DNA of 64,000 nucleotides, taken from assembly GCA_035582835.1 (NCBI GenBank), contig JAYKAV010000888.1, positions 861,380 to 925,379 on the forward strand, read 5' to 3'. Positions within the stretch are counted from its first letter, which is position 1; the number at the start of each line of letters is the position of its first letter. A program made the position numbers and the translations under genes. Source of the DNA: Phoebastria nigripes. Its lineage: Eukaryota; Chordata; Aves; Procellariiformes; Diomedeidae. A model generated the notes under the pieces. The model was given only the letters and a program-made list of their open reading frames with translations, ran no database searches and had not been told where the DNA came from. Positions 11,301-23,640 of this stretch are shown in pieces.

Positions 11301-14300
11301 TGTGCCTAGTACCCACAAGGGTTCGAAGCAGCAAGCGATTGAGCCACTCAAATTTGTTGTAATAGCAGGTCCTGGTGGGGCAGCCGAAGGGCAAAGGTTC
11401 AGCTGGAGTTCTTCAGTCCTTCCTGGCATCTTTTATTCTTGCACTTTTTCAATTCTGAGTAATTTTCACATTCTCTTTTTTCAGGTTGGGACTTCTTCTG
11501 TGTTAAAGAATAGTTCAGTGACATCGTGTGGCTCAGGGGATTAGAAACATGGAATTCTTCCTCCCTTTGAATTGCTCGTGCTAATCTAATCTAATCTATG
11601 TCGTCTTTGACAAAAGGTTGCCAAAAAAGTGCTTATTGAGACTGATAATATAAGATGGTCAATTAGACATGTCCTGGTCAGTTAGCATGCCTGTAAGTGA
11701 GACTTTGACAAAGGAGGCAGAGTTGTCAGCTCTGCTTCAGTTAGCCACGGGCAACCAGCTGATCTTTGATAACCTACGGTGTTGGGAAACAAAGTCTCTG
11801 GATTATTTTAACTTTTCTCCATACAAAACCCCCTCCATTTTCCAGAGTGTTTTCTTTAGCATGTTCCACAAACTTTAAGTTCCCTCATAAATGTAAAATC
11901 CTGGAACTGATTAACTCCCTAGTGTTAATTCTGCCTAGTTCAAGGAAAAACGTTGCACTTCCAGATTTACAGACTACTCCATTGGGATGTAGATGTAAAA
12001 AGCTCCTTTACCAAGAAACTGTAATATTCCTGAAAGAATTTACTATCTCTATTTAAAAGTTGATTTTTTGAAAGGTGATACACTGTATGTATGCCTATTT
12101 TAATAAACAGATGCTAAATAGNTTCATTAGTTTACGACAAAAAAAAAATTGAATATAGTAAACTTACAAAATTGTCAGTATAATTCAGCTCCAGAAGTTT
12201 ACCCCCAAAATGTTGTCATTAAGTTCTGTGTTCCCTTGTGCCTTCATGCGGATAATGGGGTTTTATTTAGTTCTTTATTTTTAGGAAAACACAACACTAA
12301 CAGAAAATCCCTAAACTGGAGGAATAGGGAATTTGGACCTTTATGCAATCACAGCGTCTTAGAAAATAGTTCCTTCCTGCATGGCTCTGTTGTTTCTGAG
12401 GTCCAAATGAAATGCTGTCTCACACTGCTTCACTGTTCAGTCAGTACAAAGTTTTCGTCGTTGTCTCTGGAATTAATTTTCTCTCTCGGTCAGCTGGAAC
12501 CCAAGTTTGATGACCTTCCAGTCACTCTGCAAACTTCATTTTTCTTCTAAGCTTTTTCTGGGAAAATACATACAAACAGTCCCAAACTGCAGTTCTTTCA
12601 ACATATCAATCCGGGTCCCAAATTGTATGTTTTATCTTTTAATTTCAGTCCTCGTATTTGGCACATTTGAATGCAAATAAAAATAAAGAATCATACATAA
12701 GCAATAATGTAAAGACTCCCTATAATACATAGGGACCAGTAGCCAAATGTCATCAATTATGCTGACATTTTCTTCAGTATGGAATGTGTCCTAATACTGA
12801 GCAATTGTATATTAACAATCCCATATGTATTGTTACTAATGGTAACTCTACTGAGTTGAACCATTACTGTGATAGTATTTAATAATGTCATTTTTAATTG
12901 CATACATCCAAGCTGTCCCAATCCTTTTGTGGAAGGAAAATGGTGTTATATTCACATAAAAATAACCAGCACAAAGCCACTCTTGTTGCTTTTCTTTAAA
13001 TGGAGAGAAAAATTTGTGCTCCCAAATGGAGACCTTGGATGCCAAGTTGCAGCCTGGAGCATATTTTTATGGCTGAGTTATAAACCCCTGAAAATGGGGT
13101 TTTGTAATCGAAAAGGGAGACGTGATGAATGTGCCACTGTATTTAATTAGATGTCTTTAACCCCCTCCCCGACACTTGCATTGCCACAAAAGATGGTGTG
13201 CCAGCTCTTCTTTCTTATCTGCTTCCTGTGATCCTCTGGATCATTGCAGGGTCAGCAAGAGGACATATTTTATTAGCAATAATGAGCTTGAGACAGGAAA
13301 AGAAAATATTTCTTATTGATTTATTGTGTCCTAAATTGGATTTATTTGAGCAGTTTGGTTTTGGTTGTTCATGGTGAAGGTTTTCTAACTCTCATGACCT
13401 GTGAATGGTCCCTGCAGAACTGAATGAGGAGGACTGTTAGCATGTGACCTGTATGCCTGTTCTGTACCCATCTAGAAGATCTTACTGTTGTGGTGGCTCA
13501 AGACACATTCCCTACACTTTTTTCTTTCTCTTTGTTATTCCCTTAGTTTCTGAGATTGCACATGTCATGAAGAATCTAACCTTATCCGCAGGGTCCAACC
13601 TAGGACCTACTGAAAGTGGATGCAGAGCTCTGTGCCATCCTTCCCTTGGGAGTCCCTGCACTCTGCTCAGTCTGTGACACCCAGGAGGAAGAGAAGCAAA
13701 TGTCATGCTGAGAGCAACCAGCCCAAAAGCGCTGCAGTTTTCTTCACAGATTCTGAAGATCTCCTGTTTCTCCACGGCATTCCCCACCTCAACCCCATGA
13801 CACCTACATAAAGCAGGATAACCACCCCATGTCCACTTTGTCCATCTGAGCTGAAAAAAAAGTACCCTGCAGCTATCTCTGTATTGGAAATTCTCCTGGT
13901 TTCAGAAAGCAGTGGATGGCAATTAATGTGACTGCTCTGGTGCTTTCTGTTTTTCATCCTCATCAATCAGTAGTGCTTTACATTTGTTCAGTTCCTTTTC
14001 TGCCACCAGAACTTGCATGGGAAAGGAAATGAACAGCTGAGGGAATGTGTAGTTTGGACTGGAACTCGAAACAACACAACTTCCCTTCCACACACATGCT
14101 TTCTGTGACTAGTGAACAGCAATACTGACACTTCAAATATCATTGCTGGCTTCTTAGAAGCCACTGAAATGACTGGAGCACTTAACACATGTTTTTAGAG
14201 TCTCTTTTAGGAAACTGTGGCCTCCACCTCTTCATCACTTACAGCTAGTTTAAAATACAAAGGTTCTCTTAGCAACCATAACTTCGAGATCCAGAGGGGA

Positions 14301-15096
14301 AACTGAGATTGAAAAAAATTAAAGTCATTCTTCAACCACTTAGTTTCTCACACTCCCTCTAGGGACCATGCATCACAGTCTTGTGAGATAAAATATTTAG
14401 TGCAATTATTCTTCAATAGTGTCCACATCCTCACAGAATCATTCCTAGCTCTGCCATTGTTTGTTTGTGTTTTAGTTGAATTATCTAGACATCATCAGCT
14501 CTTCTACAAATAGATGTTGGAGGAGCTGTAGAAGTACTGAAACCTTACTGCACTTGTAAAAGCAATCATTCCCAAACATTTCTTGTTTGGACAAGTGACA
14601 AAGTGGTAATGAGAAGAAAATGTTCCTGTCTGTAAACTCAATTCAAGCTGTTGTTCTTTAAAGAGAGCGAGCTATCTAAAAGCTGCCAAGTCGCCCTATG
14701 ATTGTGCAGTCCTCAGTAGGCAAGTAGCCACATACTCACAAAATCATCAACAGAGAAGCCAAGGATTTGAATATTGTGATGAGTGTTTACTCTCCTGCCC
14801 TGGAGTTGCTTACTTCAATTCAGGGCTAGGGTTATCAACAAAGAAAGCAAAGGGAAGCATGACAGAGGCTGTCTCCTGCTGCTGCTTTTATGTCTAATGT
14901 AAATAATTACATGACCCCATGAACCATCAGACTGCATCCTTCACCAAACACATAGGGTTAAAGTGCTCTGTACTTCACAACAGCAGTGAATTTGGCTCCA
15001 GCAACTCACTTTTATATGTTTTAATTTCAGTTTTGTACCTCAAACCTCCTGCCCCTTAGATCCATGCTAACTTTTATTTTTTTTCTTTCTCCAAAG
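8360..15096 (+). other. SLIT3: SLIT3 intron, 6.7 kb
   Basis: Bounded by GTAGTA and a T-rich tract ending CCAAAG. No coding segment, RNA gene or recent transposon was recognised. A small (CTAAT)n tract lies at 11581-11597. The stretch 13090-13330 is rich in TAATTA/TAAT-type motifs and could be a regulatory element, but nothing decisive is visible. Confidence 0.9.
11581..11597 (+). repeat. (CTAAT)n pentanucleotide microsatellite
   Basis: Three full CTAAT units plus CT. Short, with no sign of function. Confidence 0.8.
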
Positions 15097-15236
15097 CTGT
15101 TCTTGTGTCCTTGGGTATGAGGGGGAGAGGTGTGAAATAAACCCAGATGACTGCGAAGATAACGACTGCGAGAATAACTCTACATGTGTGGATGGGATCA
15201 ACAACTATGTCTGTCTCTGCCCTCCTAATTACACAG
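15097..15236 (+). CDS. SLIT3: SLIT3 internal exon: EGF repeat halves including a calcium-binding type
   Basis: A 140-bp exon, acceptor CAAAG and donor GTAAGA. It enters after two bases of a codon and leaves after one. It completes one EGF ([13 protein letters not shown]) and opens the next ([33 protein letters not shown]). The second carries the calcium-binding pattern D-D-C with [10 protein letters not shown], which also fits the Asp/Asn beta-hydroxylation consensus. CENNSTC fits an O-fucose site, and NNS, NST and NYT are possible N-glycosylation sequons, although those within the EGF core may not be used. The final G joins GT of the next exon to encode the Gly of NYTGELC. The residues agree with SLIT3; [13 protein letters not shown] is common to SLIT family members. 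Confidence 0.97.
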
Positions 15237-16761
15237 GTAAGAACGGGCCACAACCAAAGAACAGGAATCCATGAGGAGTCCCTTCATTGCCTGAAGGGAA
15301 GGGTCCAAATGCACCTTTACTTTGTCCATGAGTGTATAATTAACCAAGAATCTAGTCCCATTTTAAAGCAACCTGGATGTCTTACTGGAAAGATGTTAGT
15401 TCTACCAATATTGCAATACACATGCTCACAAACATGGCTACTTTTCTGAGTCAAAATACTGATGCTTCATTGTAAAATACATTAAAAAATAGTGAAGTTT
15501 AAGGTGTCAGAGAAATTTGTACTTCTACACGCACATTCTGTAAATGTGTTTCAGAAATATTCCCAGTACTGAGCTGAGTCTGATATACATCTGTTCTGAA
15601 TCTTGGAAAATAAAAATAGTTCCTGTTTAAATTATGGTAGGAATATAGCTTTTGGGGCATGATTTTCAGCTGAGATCTCAGAGGTCCACGTTTATTAAAT
15701 AAAATGAGCCTGACAATGTGCTGTTTAAATTCATTATCTCCATTTCACAAGTGGAGAAGCAAAGGCTGTGTAAGAAACTGTAGGCTCAGTTGTAGTCTTC
15801 AGAGTGCACCCATGGCAGTTAGCCCAGCTCGGCAGATGTGCAGTCACCTGCTAAGTCCACGGTGACAGAAGTTGGTAACTGAGTTAAAAATGGAATTAGT
15901 ATCTCCAGCGCCCATCCTGCATTTCAGATAAATTCCTTCCTAAACCTTCTGCAAGAGCAGGCACCCTCCTAACTGGAATCTAAAAATGCTTTTTCTCAAG
16001 TCATTACTGGAGCATACCGTTGACTCATTCAAACCGTGTTAGCATGGCCTTCCTGGCTTAACATGGAGTGGTAAGGAAACACCTGCAATAGTTCCTACTT
16101 CCATCCTTTGAAATGGGTTTATTACCTTCTAAGCATGGAGAAGTAATGAAGGGCTTCTTGTACACTGGAATATATTACATGTCAGGGGATTTAATGAGGA
16201 TCAAGCTTGAGTGGCTGAGTAAGGCAGAAGGAAAGCTTCTAGAATTTCCAAACTCTTAAAGTACTTTTGTGGCTGATACAAAGGAGGCCCATGTAAATCT
16301 TTAGCTGAGAAAAGCCTTATGACATGAATGTACATTTATTGGAGTTCTAAAATGATCTTTCTGCCAAAAACTGAAGAACTTCAGCTTAGCAGAGTAAAGA
16401 GTTTTGCTTATAGGATGTTGAGCCCATTGTGCTTACTTGTGCACTATTTATGTGAACTGTTCTTGGGTGGTTTCAAACGAAACTCTATACAAGGAGGCAA
16501 AGTCTTTACATTTACAAGAGGAAATATATTTGCCCAGCCAAGAAAAGACATATCTAGTAAGGAACTGAATCCAGTATATATGCAAATGCGCTTTCCTTTT
16601 CACAGGCATATTGCAGATTACCTTGGGTTTTGCAGACAAAAAAGGTAGGAAAGAACTAGATTGGGGTTTCTTCTCAAATGGCAGTCTGGATAGGGGCCAG
16701 AGAACTCATATGATATGATACTTCAGAATCAGTTTTGAAATATTTTTAATCAACTTCCAGC

Positions 16762-16776
16762 TTTTTTTTTTTTTTT
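16762..16776 (+). repeat. T15 homopolymer
   Basis: Simple intronic T run with no transposon recognised next to it. Confidence 0.9.
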
Positions 16777-17614
16777 ACCTGAATATTGTCTGTGCTGTGC
16801 TTATGCTTATTAGCAGGAGTTTGTCAAATACTAGACCCCAGTCTTGCAATGTAGGATACACACAATTGTATATACCACACAATAAGCATGTGCTATCACA
16901 ATGCAGGCAATAGCTTTGACTACAGTTGAAACAAACTGAATTTTTTGAAGAAGAGCAGGAAATACTTCTGGAAAATATAATATGAATCATGAGTGAAAAA
17001 GGTGGCAAAATAGGGGTGTTGCTTAAATTAGAAATCTGAAAGGTTACAATAGTTCATGTTGCTTAAAAATAGGAAGAGTTTAGTGAACTGCAATAAAAGA
17101 ATTGCCTTAACCTGCTTTACCTCCATTTTGGAGGGGGATATTTCATCAAACCTGATCAGTCACCTGGAAGGACTCACTGCAGTGCAGCTGGCTGGGCTGA
17201 AATATCCCTTAGAGGTACACCTGGCCCTCTCACAGCAGAAAGGCAGGGAACAGCATAAAATGGCTGGAAGGATTGAACCATCAGCCAAACAAAAGTTACA
17301 TACAAGCCAAGCAAATCTGAGCCATGGTTTTGAGGGTCCTCTAAGAGTTGAATCTAAACACAAGGANTTGGACATCATCTGAAGTTGCTTGATTGAATGA
17401 ACAGCAGCTAAGGAAATGCCGTGGAAGCACATAGGCAAGTCATGAAGAAGCACTTTGAAAGGATTTGTGTGCCTGACCTGAAAAGAGAGGGATCTATTGA
17501 CCAAGGAGTTTGACTGAAGTCTCCTGTGACATCCAGGGCATCCCTGTGTATATTCTCTTTAAATAAACCTTTTTATACTGAAGCAATACCTGAAGCTACT
17601 ATGGCAGTACCTAT

Positions 17615-17630
17615 AAAAAAAAAAAAAAAA
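17615..17630 (+). repeat. A16 homopolymer
   Basis: Simple intronic A run with no identifiable SINE or LINE body upstream. Confidence 0.9.
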
Positions 17631-18220
17631 GTAGGTGCAGATGACTTTAATATTATGTTGAATATGCTAAGAATAGTGAATGCTAACATTTCAGAGAGAA
17701 AGCAGGTCACTGGAGGAGTCAGGAATACTTATTCCTGTGCTCGGAATTGTGCATTGAGCTACCTGCCTCCCTCTCAGGTGCTGACTGTGTTAAACATTGT
17801 GTTAGCAAACTGTGTGTGCTTCAGATTTGCCAAATGTATAGATTTTATCTATATTTATATGAACAAAGAATGGATGACGGAGGGTACTTTCCAGGGAAGC
17901 AGTTTTTCTGTGAAGTAGTCTGGGGGACAATAAGCTCTCGATGTGGTACTTGCTTAAAAGGGCAGTGATATCCATAGGCAGGGTGTATCTAGTAGGACAG
18001 AAAATGTAGGTAATATCTCTTTGTGTTGTGCCCAAATATTATACTTAGTTCTGTTGTTCAGAATTCAAGGAGCAAGTTGAGAAATGAGAAAGAGGATTAG
18101 AGGTGAAACATAAAAAAACACTGGGGGCTTGAGAATAGGTCTGGAAGATCTCAGGAAAATTCTTATTTGGCTTAACAAAGAGTAGGCAGACAGAGCAAGC
18201 TTTTATTTTGCCTTTTCCCA

Positions 18221-18239
18221 CCCCCCCCCCCCACCCCCC
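18221..18239 (+). repeat. C12-A-C6 tract
   Basis: Nineteen bases that are all C except one A at 18233. The complementary strand is a G run able in principle to form a quadruplex. It lies deep in an intron with no promoter signal nearby. Confidence 0.9.
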
Positions 18240-21200
18240 AAACACTTGTATGGAGAATAGAAGTTTCTTTAAAAGATTCATTGGCTGGCCTTTGTGGCTG
18301 AACAAATCCAGACCATACATTTTTNTCAATGTAATTATACCAGACTTGTTGGTTCTACATACAAACTGGATTTCTCAGCAGATGCTGTAGTTAAAACACA
18401 AGTTAATTCAAGAGTGGTCTATGTTACACTGGAGATCAGACTAGATATTTCTGTACTGATAATCTGTGATGTTTTGAGGCCAGGTCAGCTACTGCAGATT
18501 CCTTCTTTTCTCGACTGTAGAAGCAGGCAGGCTCTGGTAGCACTGCGAAGTAGGTAGTCTGAATCCCTCATCACTCTTGTGGTCTTTGATGCCATAATAC
18601 TGGTAAGACTGCAATGCTATTACAGAAAACACTGCATGTATGAAATAAATGTATGTTGTAATACAAAGAGTAGTCTGAATACAGGGAGGAAGAAGATCCA
18701 AGAGCGTGTATGTGTGTTGTTCTGTAAGAAATATTTAGAATCCCCCTTGGTTTAGTTGACTAACGCTTAAATCATGATAGTAAATCTTATGTTCCTAAAT
18801 GAAATGCAAATTAAAAATGCATGTGTTGGAAATGTTGACAAGAGTTGCAGTATCTAGGGTTTGGTTTTTTCCATACCTTAGTATTTTCCTGCTTTATCTT
18901 CTGTCTGTCTAGTTTTACTCGTTATAGCCTTTTTAGGAAACAATATCCCAAATAATGATGCATAAATTTTGCTTTCACTGGTTGGAATAATGAAGGCCAA
19001 AGATCTTTCTTCAATTAATAACTTTTTTGCAGTGTTTTCCTTCAAAATTCTTTGACAGTCTTTTCCCCCACTCAAAGTAGATGAAAAATGGCCAATTTGT
19101 TAAGTGACTGCCGAGGGAAGGAATTTCCCACACTCAAGCCCCATTTCACTTTCATTTAAAAAAAAAACAACCAAAACCCCACACCAAAAAACAACCCACA
19201 CTCACACAATAACCTCCTTCCTAGGTCCTTTCCATCTAATAACTTCAAAACAATGTGCAAATACAAATGGATTCTATGAAATAGGTAATCATAAGTTAAA
19301 GAAGACAAAACTGAGAGGGAGGGTAGGCAGATAGCTGATTGCCATAAAAAAGATTCAAGCCCTTACCTGCACCACCAGGTTTCCTCACCATTCTTAAAGT
19401 CGGTATTTTCAATGTTTGTTGCCTGTATTGACGTAACCAAACCAATACTCATGGTGTGTAGCAGAGTCCTGATGGCTTTTATTGTGTTATTTTAATCCTG
19501 AAGCTAAATTATAAACATGTATTTCCTCCAGGATAATTGTGTACCCAAAGTCCAGCCAGCTCTAAAGCCTGAGCAGTCTGGGCTGGTTTACAACCTGGTC
19601 GGACCCCTTGATGGATTACGGCTCCTCCTTACAGTTTTGTAGGCTTTCCTCCTCTTCAAAAAGAAACATACATAGGAACATCGAAAGAGGAAGCTACAAA
19701 TTAGATCAGTCACCCTGGTTCTTTTCCTTTTTGTGTTTTTCTAATTTTTGTCTTTTTGGCTTTAACATGGCCTGTCTCCAGCTACCGATATAAACATTCT
19801 GCTGTCTCCCTAGCTTTGCGGTTTAGAAATGTAGGACAAAATTCATACAATTCTTCCCTTCCATTCCTTTTTTCTATTCACTACTGTCATAGACCTTCTT
19901 GAGAGCCATCACTGTTTTGCTTATAGTTCTAGATCCAAATATAGAACTTCATACCTCCAAAAAGAGATCCTCTCCTCAGTCTCACTATCCCCTGTGCACT
20001 CCCTTGAAGAGGTGTCCAAACATACATAAAGGATGAAATGGGCTATACCAAACATATACTGTGTACTTTGAATGGTTTTATGCTTTACTTGCTAGTTTAT
20101 TTAGGTTTTTTTGTTTGTTGTGATTTTTCCTTCTTCCTATCTATTTGATTTTAGCCAGAAGCAGAAATGTGTAGCGCTTACACACAAAAAAAGCAGGAAA
20201 TATTTCAGTTTTTGCTAAGGATCCTAAAAAGCCTCAGCAAATAGCCACATTTCTTTGTTCTGAAACCTAAACAAACAAATTAGTGGCTTCTACTACTGAA
20301 AATAGGTCTTTTTTTAAAATACGTGGCATCCCATGGTGGGGAGGAGGGGAGCAAGTGTTTTGAAATAGTTTGTTTCCCTGGGAAAAAGCTGCAAGCAGTT
20401 TGTGTCACAGAAAAAAAAGATATCTCTCTCAAAAAAAAGCTAGAAACTAATTCTGATTTTATGTATTTGGAAGAGAAGGCTAAGATCTATTTTACCTTAG
20501 GGGACCTTGTGGTGTCCTGCGGTAGATGGTATCTGAGATTTTTGCAGTTATGCTACTTTTAGACAGAACACTATTAGTGATTATGGTCCCCTTTTCTGGT
20601 GTATCTGATTGTGGTAATGTTGCATGGCCAAAGCCAAGCACTTAGTCAAGCCAAACAACTCTTGAGGAAAGAAATTGTGTGGTAACTTGTGGCTGACACT
20701 CTTTGCTGGAGCTCTCCAGCCCATTTCCCATCTCTAACCATTGTGAGACTGATTTGCAACAATCCCTGAGATGGGCACCAGTGACAGCTGAATGAAGCTG
20801 AAGTGGACCATTGCACTCTAGGTTGTTTTTTCCCCCTTGCGAGTTTTTAACTACGTGTTTGATATAGGAACAGGAAGGTTTTAGGTAGTGTGGTTCAGCC
20901 TTGTGGTTCCACAAGGATATGGACTGCCTAATAAACACTGAAGGCTTAAACAAGTACTTAACTATCAGCCTCTTTTAAAATTTTCAAACTTTAGCCATAA
21001 TTTCCTCGAGACAAACAGAGAAAATTGTGGTCAAAGTTTGATGTATTTTCTTCCTTTTATTTGAAGGAGTTCTGCCTTACATGGAAGTTTCTCAGTTTTA
21101 GTTACTTGGCAAATGTGAAGTGTGTTTGCTTTCTGTGCAAAAAATAAAAAGGCATCCACATTTCCCACTTGTATAACTATGAATGAGAAGTGCTGGAAGA

Positions 21201-21855
21201 GCTGGAAGTTTTTAGCTTTGTTCAAGAGCCTAAACCTATTTCCAGCCCTGTTTTGTTAAGAGAGAACCACATGTCATTGCTATCAGATTGGACTCTCTTA
21301 TCTCATTGTACTGGAACTGAAGAAGGAAATAGCACAGTAACTGGCAGTGCTGCAGCCTGTCTTTAGTCTCAGTATGGATGTCCTGTCATGTTGGAGCTCT
21401 CAGCTCCAGGATTTCCTCTGGTCATATTCCCACTTGTAAAATGTAATGTGTCATGTTTGGGGAACCAGATATACTAGAGAATTTATCTTTGTTCATCAGG
21501 ACGATAGTATACCTCTAAGAAAATGGAATCTCAGCTACTACTGTCTTAAAGGATGGGTGGAGTGACTATCATCCTCAAATGGGATTCATGATTCATTAAA
21601 TCCAATCTGTGAAGAAACACATCAAAGGATTAGATGTTAACCTCAAGCCCATTACTTACCTGCTCATTGGCAGGTGGTGCGTACTGCATAGTTAATAAAG
21701 CTGGGAGGAGCCGAGTCCACCTATGGACAGTAAATGTATTCAGCACTCCAACACCACAGTGATGGCCATGTTAGAACTGCCAGTAGGAAATAAGTAAATC
21801 TTTCTGCGTATGAAGTATTCTTCAGAGACCTCTATTGGTTCAAAGACCATATTGG

Positions 21856-23640
21856 GTTTACGTGGCAAGGTTTTGGTAGCAGGGGAGGAGGGGGGCTGTA
21901 GGGGTGGCTTCTGTGAGAAGAGATCAGGAACTGCTCCCCTGTCAGACCTGCTACTGCCCAAAGCTGAGCCCATCAGCAACGCTGATGAAAAAATGTGAGA
22001 GAAGCAACTATGCAAATGCCAAGGTCAGCGAAGAAGAAGGGCGAAGAGGTACTCCAGGTGCTGGAGCAGAAATTTCCCTGCAGCCCATGGAGAAGACCAC
22101 AGTGAAGCAGGTTGTCCCCCTGCAGCCCATGAAGGACCACATGAGAGCAGATATCCACACTGCAGCCTGTGGAGGACCCCATGCCAGAGCAGGTGGATAT
22201 GCCCTAAAAGAAGCTGCAGCCCATGGAGAACCCACACAAGGAGCAGGCTCCTGGCAGGAACTGCAGCCCATGGAGAGGAGAAGCCCATGTAGAAGCAGGT
22301 TTTCTGGCAGGAAGTGTCCCTTCAGTCTGTTCCTGAAGAACTGTATCCCATGGAAGGGACCCATGCTGGAGCCGTTCTTGAAGACCTGCAGCCTGTGGGA
22401 AGGACCCACATTGGAGAAGTTCACAGAATCATAGAATCATAGAATCATTAAGGATGGAAAAGACCTCTAAGGTCATCGAGTCCAACCGTCAACCCAACAC
22501 CACCATGCCCACTAAACCATGTCTCTAAGTGCCTCATCTACACGTCTTTTAAATACCTCCAGGGATGGTGACTCCACCACTTCCCTGGGCAGCCTGTTCC
22601 AATGCTTAACCACTCTTTCAGTAAAGAAATTTTTCCTAATGTCCAATCTAAACCTCCCCTGGCGCAACTTGAGGCCATTTCCTCTCATCCTATCGCTAGT
22701 TACTTGGGAGAAGAGACCGACCCCCACCTCGCTGCAGCCTCCTTTCAGGTAGTTGTAGAGCATGATAAGGTCTCCCCTCAGCCTCCTCTTCTCCAGACTA
22801 AACAGTCCCAGTTCCTTCAGCCGCTCCTCGTAAGACTTGCTCTCCAGACCCTTCACCAGCTTCGTTGCCCTCCTCTGGACACGCTCCAGCACCTCAATGT
22901 CCTTCTTGTAGTGAGGGGCCCAAAACTGAACACAGTATTCGAGGTGCGGCCCCACCAGTGCCGAGTACAGGGGGACGATCACTTCCTTACTCCTGCTGGC
23001 CACACTATTTCTGATACAGGCTAGGATGCTGTTGGCCTTCTTGGCCACCTGGGCACACTGCTGGCTCATGTTCAGCTGGCTGTCAACCAGCACCCCCAGG
23101 TCCTTTTCCGACAGGCAGCTTTCCAGCCACTTTTCCCCAAGCCTGTAGCGTTGCATGGGGTTGCTGTGGCCGAAGTGCAGGACCCAGCACTTGGCCTTGT
23201 TGAACCTCATGCAGTTGGCCTCAGCCCATTGATCCAGGCTGTCCAGGTCCCTCTGCAGAGCCTTCCTACCCTCAAGCAGATCAATACTCCCGCCAACTTG
23301 GTGTCGTCTGCAAACTTACTGAGGGAGCACTCGATCCCCTCATCCAGATCATTGATAAAGATATTGAACAAGACTGGCCCCANAACTGAGCCCTGGGGAA
23401 CACCGCTCATGACCGGCCGCCAACTGGATTTAACTCTGTTCACCACAAATCTCTGGGCCCAGCCGTCCAGCCAGTTTTTTACCCAGCAAAGAGTACACGA
23501 GTCATGAAGGACTATATCCCATGGGAGGGAGCCCATGCTGGAGCAGGGGAACAGTGTGAGGAGGAAGGAGTGGCAGAGACAAAGCATTATGAACGGACCG
23601 CAACCCCATTCCCCATCCCCCCAGTCAGACGGGCATGAGT
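21856..23640 (+). mobile_element. Interspersed repeat with GCAGCCCATGG-type units, split by CR1 copy 2
   Basis: Two blocks, about 21856-22423 and 23505-23640, form one element interrupted by a CR1. The left block starts near TTTACGTGGCAAGGTTTTGG and passes into purine-rich, GC-rich quasi-tandem units. TGCAGCCYRTGG-like cores recur at 22079, 22121, 22161, 22215, 22262 and 22387, each followed by RGACC...GGAGCAG. The right block resumes with TGAAGGACTATATCCCATGG and continues through GGAGCAGGGGAACAGTGTG. I recall closely similar sequence as a high-copy element in bird genomes and suspect an LTR-type retroelement, but cannot prove its class. The outer limits are approximate. A 176-codon open frame across the left block (21904-22434) looks like a by-product of the repeat units. 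Confidence 0.65.
22424..23501 (-). mobile_element. CR1 LINE copy 2, 5'-truncated, antisense, nested in another repeat
   Basis: Read on the minus strand, this is the 3' part of the CR1 reverse-transcriptase ORF and the 3' end. It starts with WVKNWLDGWAQR near 23490 and continues through SGVPQG, FADDTK (about 23290), [53 protein letters not shown] and [18 protein letters not shown]. The element closes with the CR1 terminal octamer repeated (ATAGAATC on the + strand, 22424-22447). A frameshift near 23210 separates the FADD part from the rest, so it is inactive. The insertion splits the surrounding repeat cleanly, with TCA at both edges (22421-22423 and 23502-23504). Its 3' end differs from that of copy 1, suggesting a different CR1 subfamily. 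Confidence 0.96.

Noticed and set aside
11310..11330. GGGTTCGAAGC, resembling a tRNA B box
   Set aside because: No A box, acceptor stem or cloverleaf can be drawn around it.
22512..23210. 232-codon minus-strand open frame as a possible gene
   Set aside because: CR1 sequence throughout; the FADD-containing part is in another frame, so it is a dead insertion.
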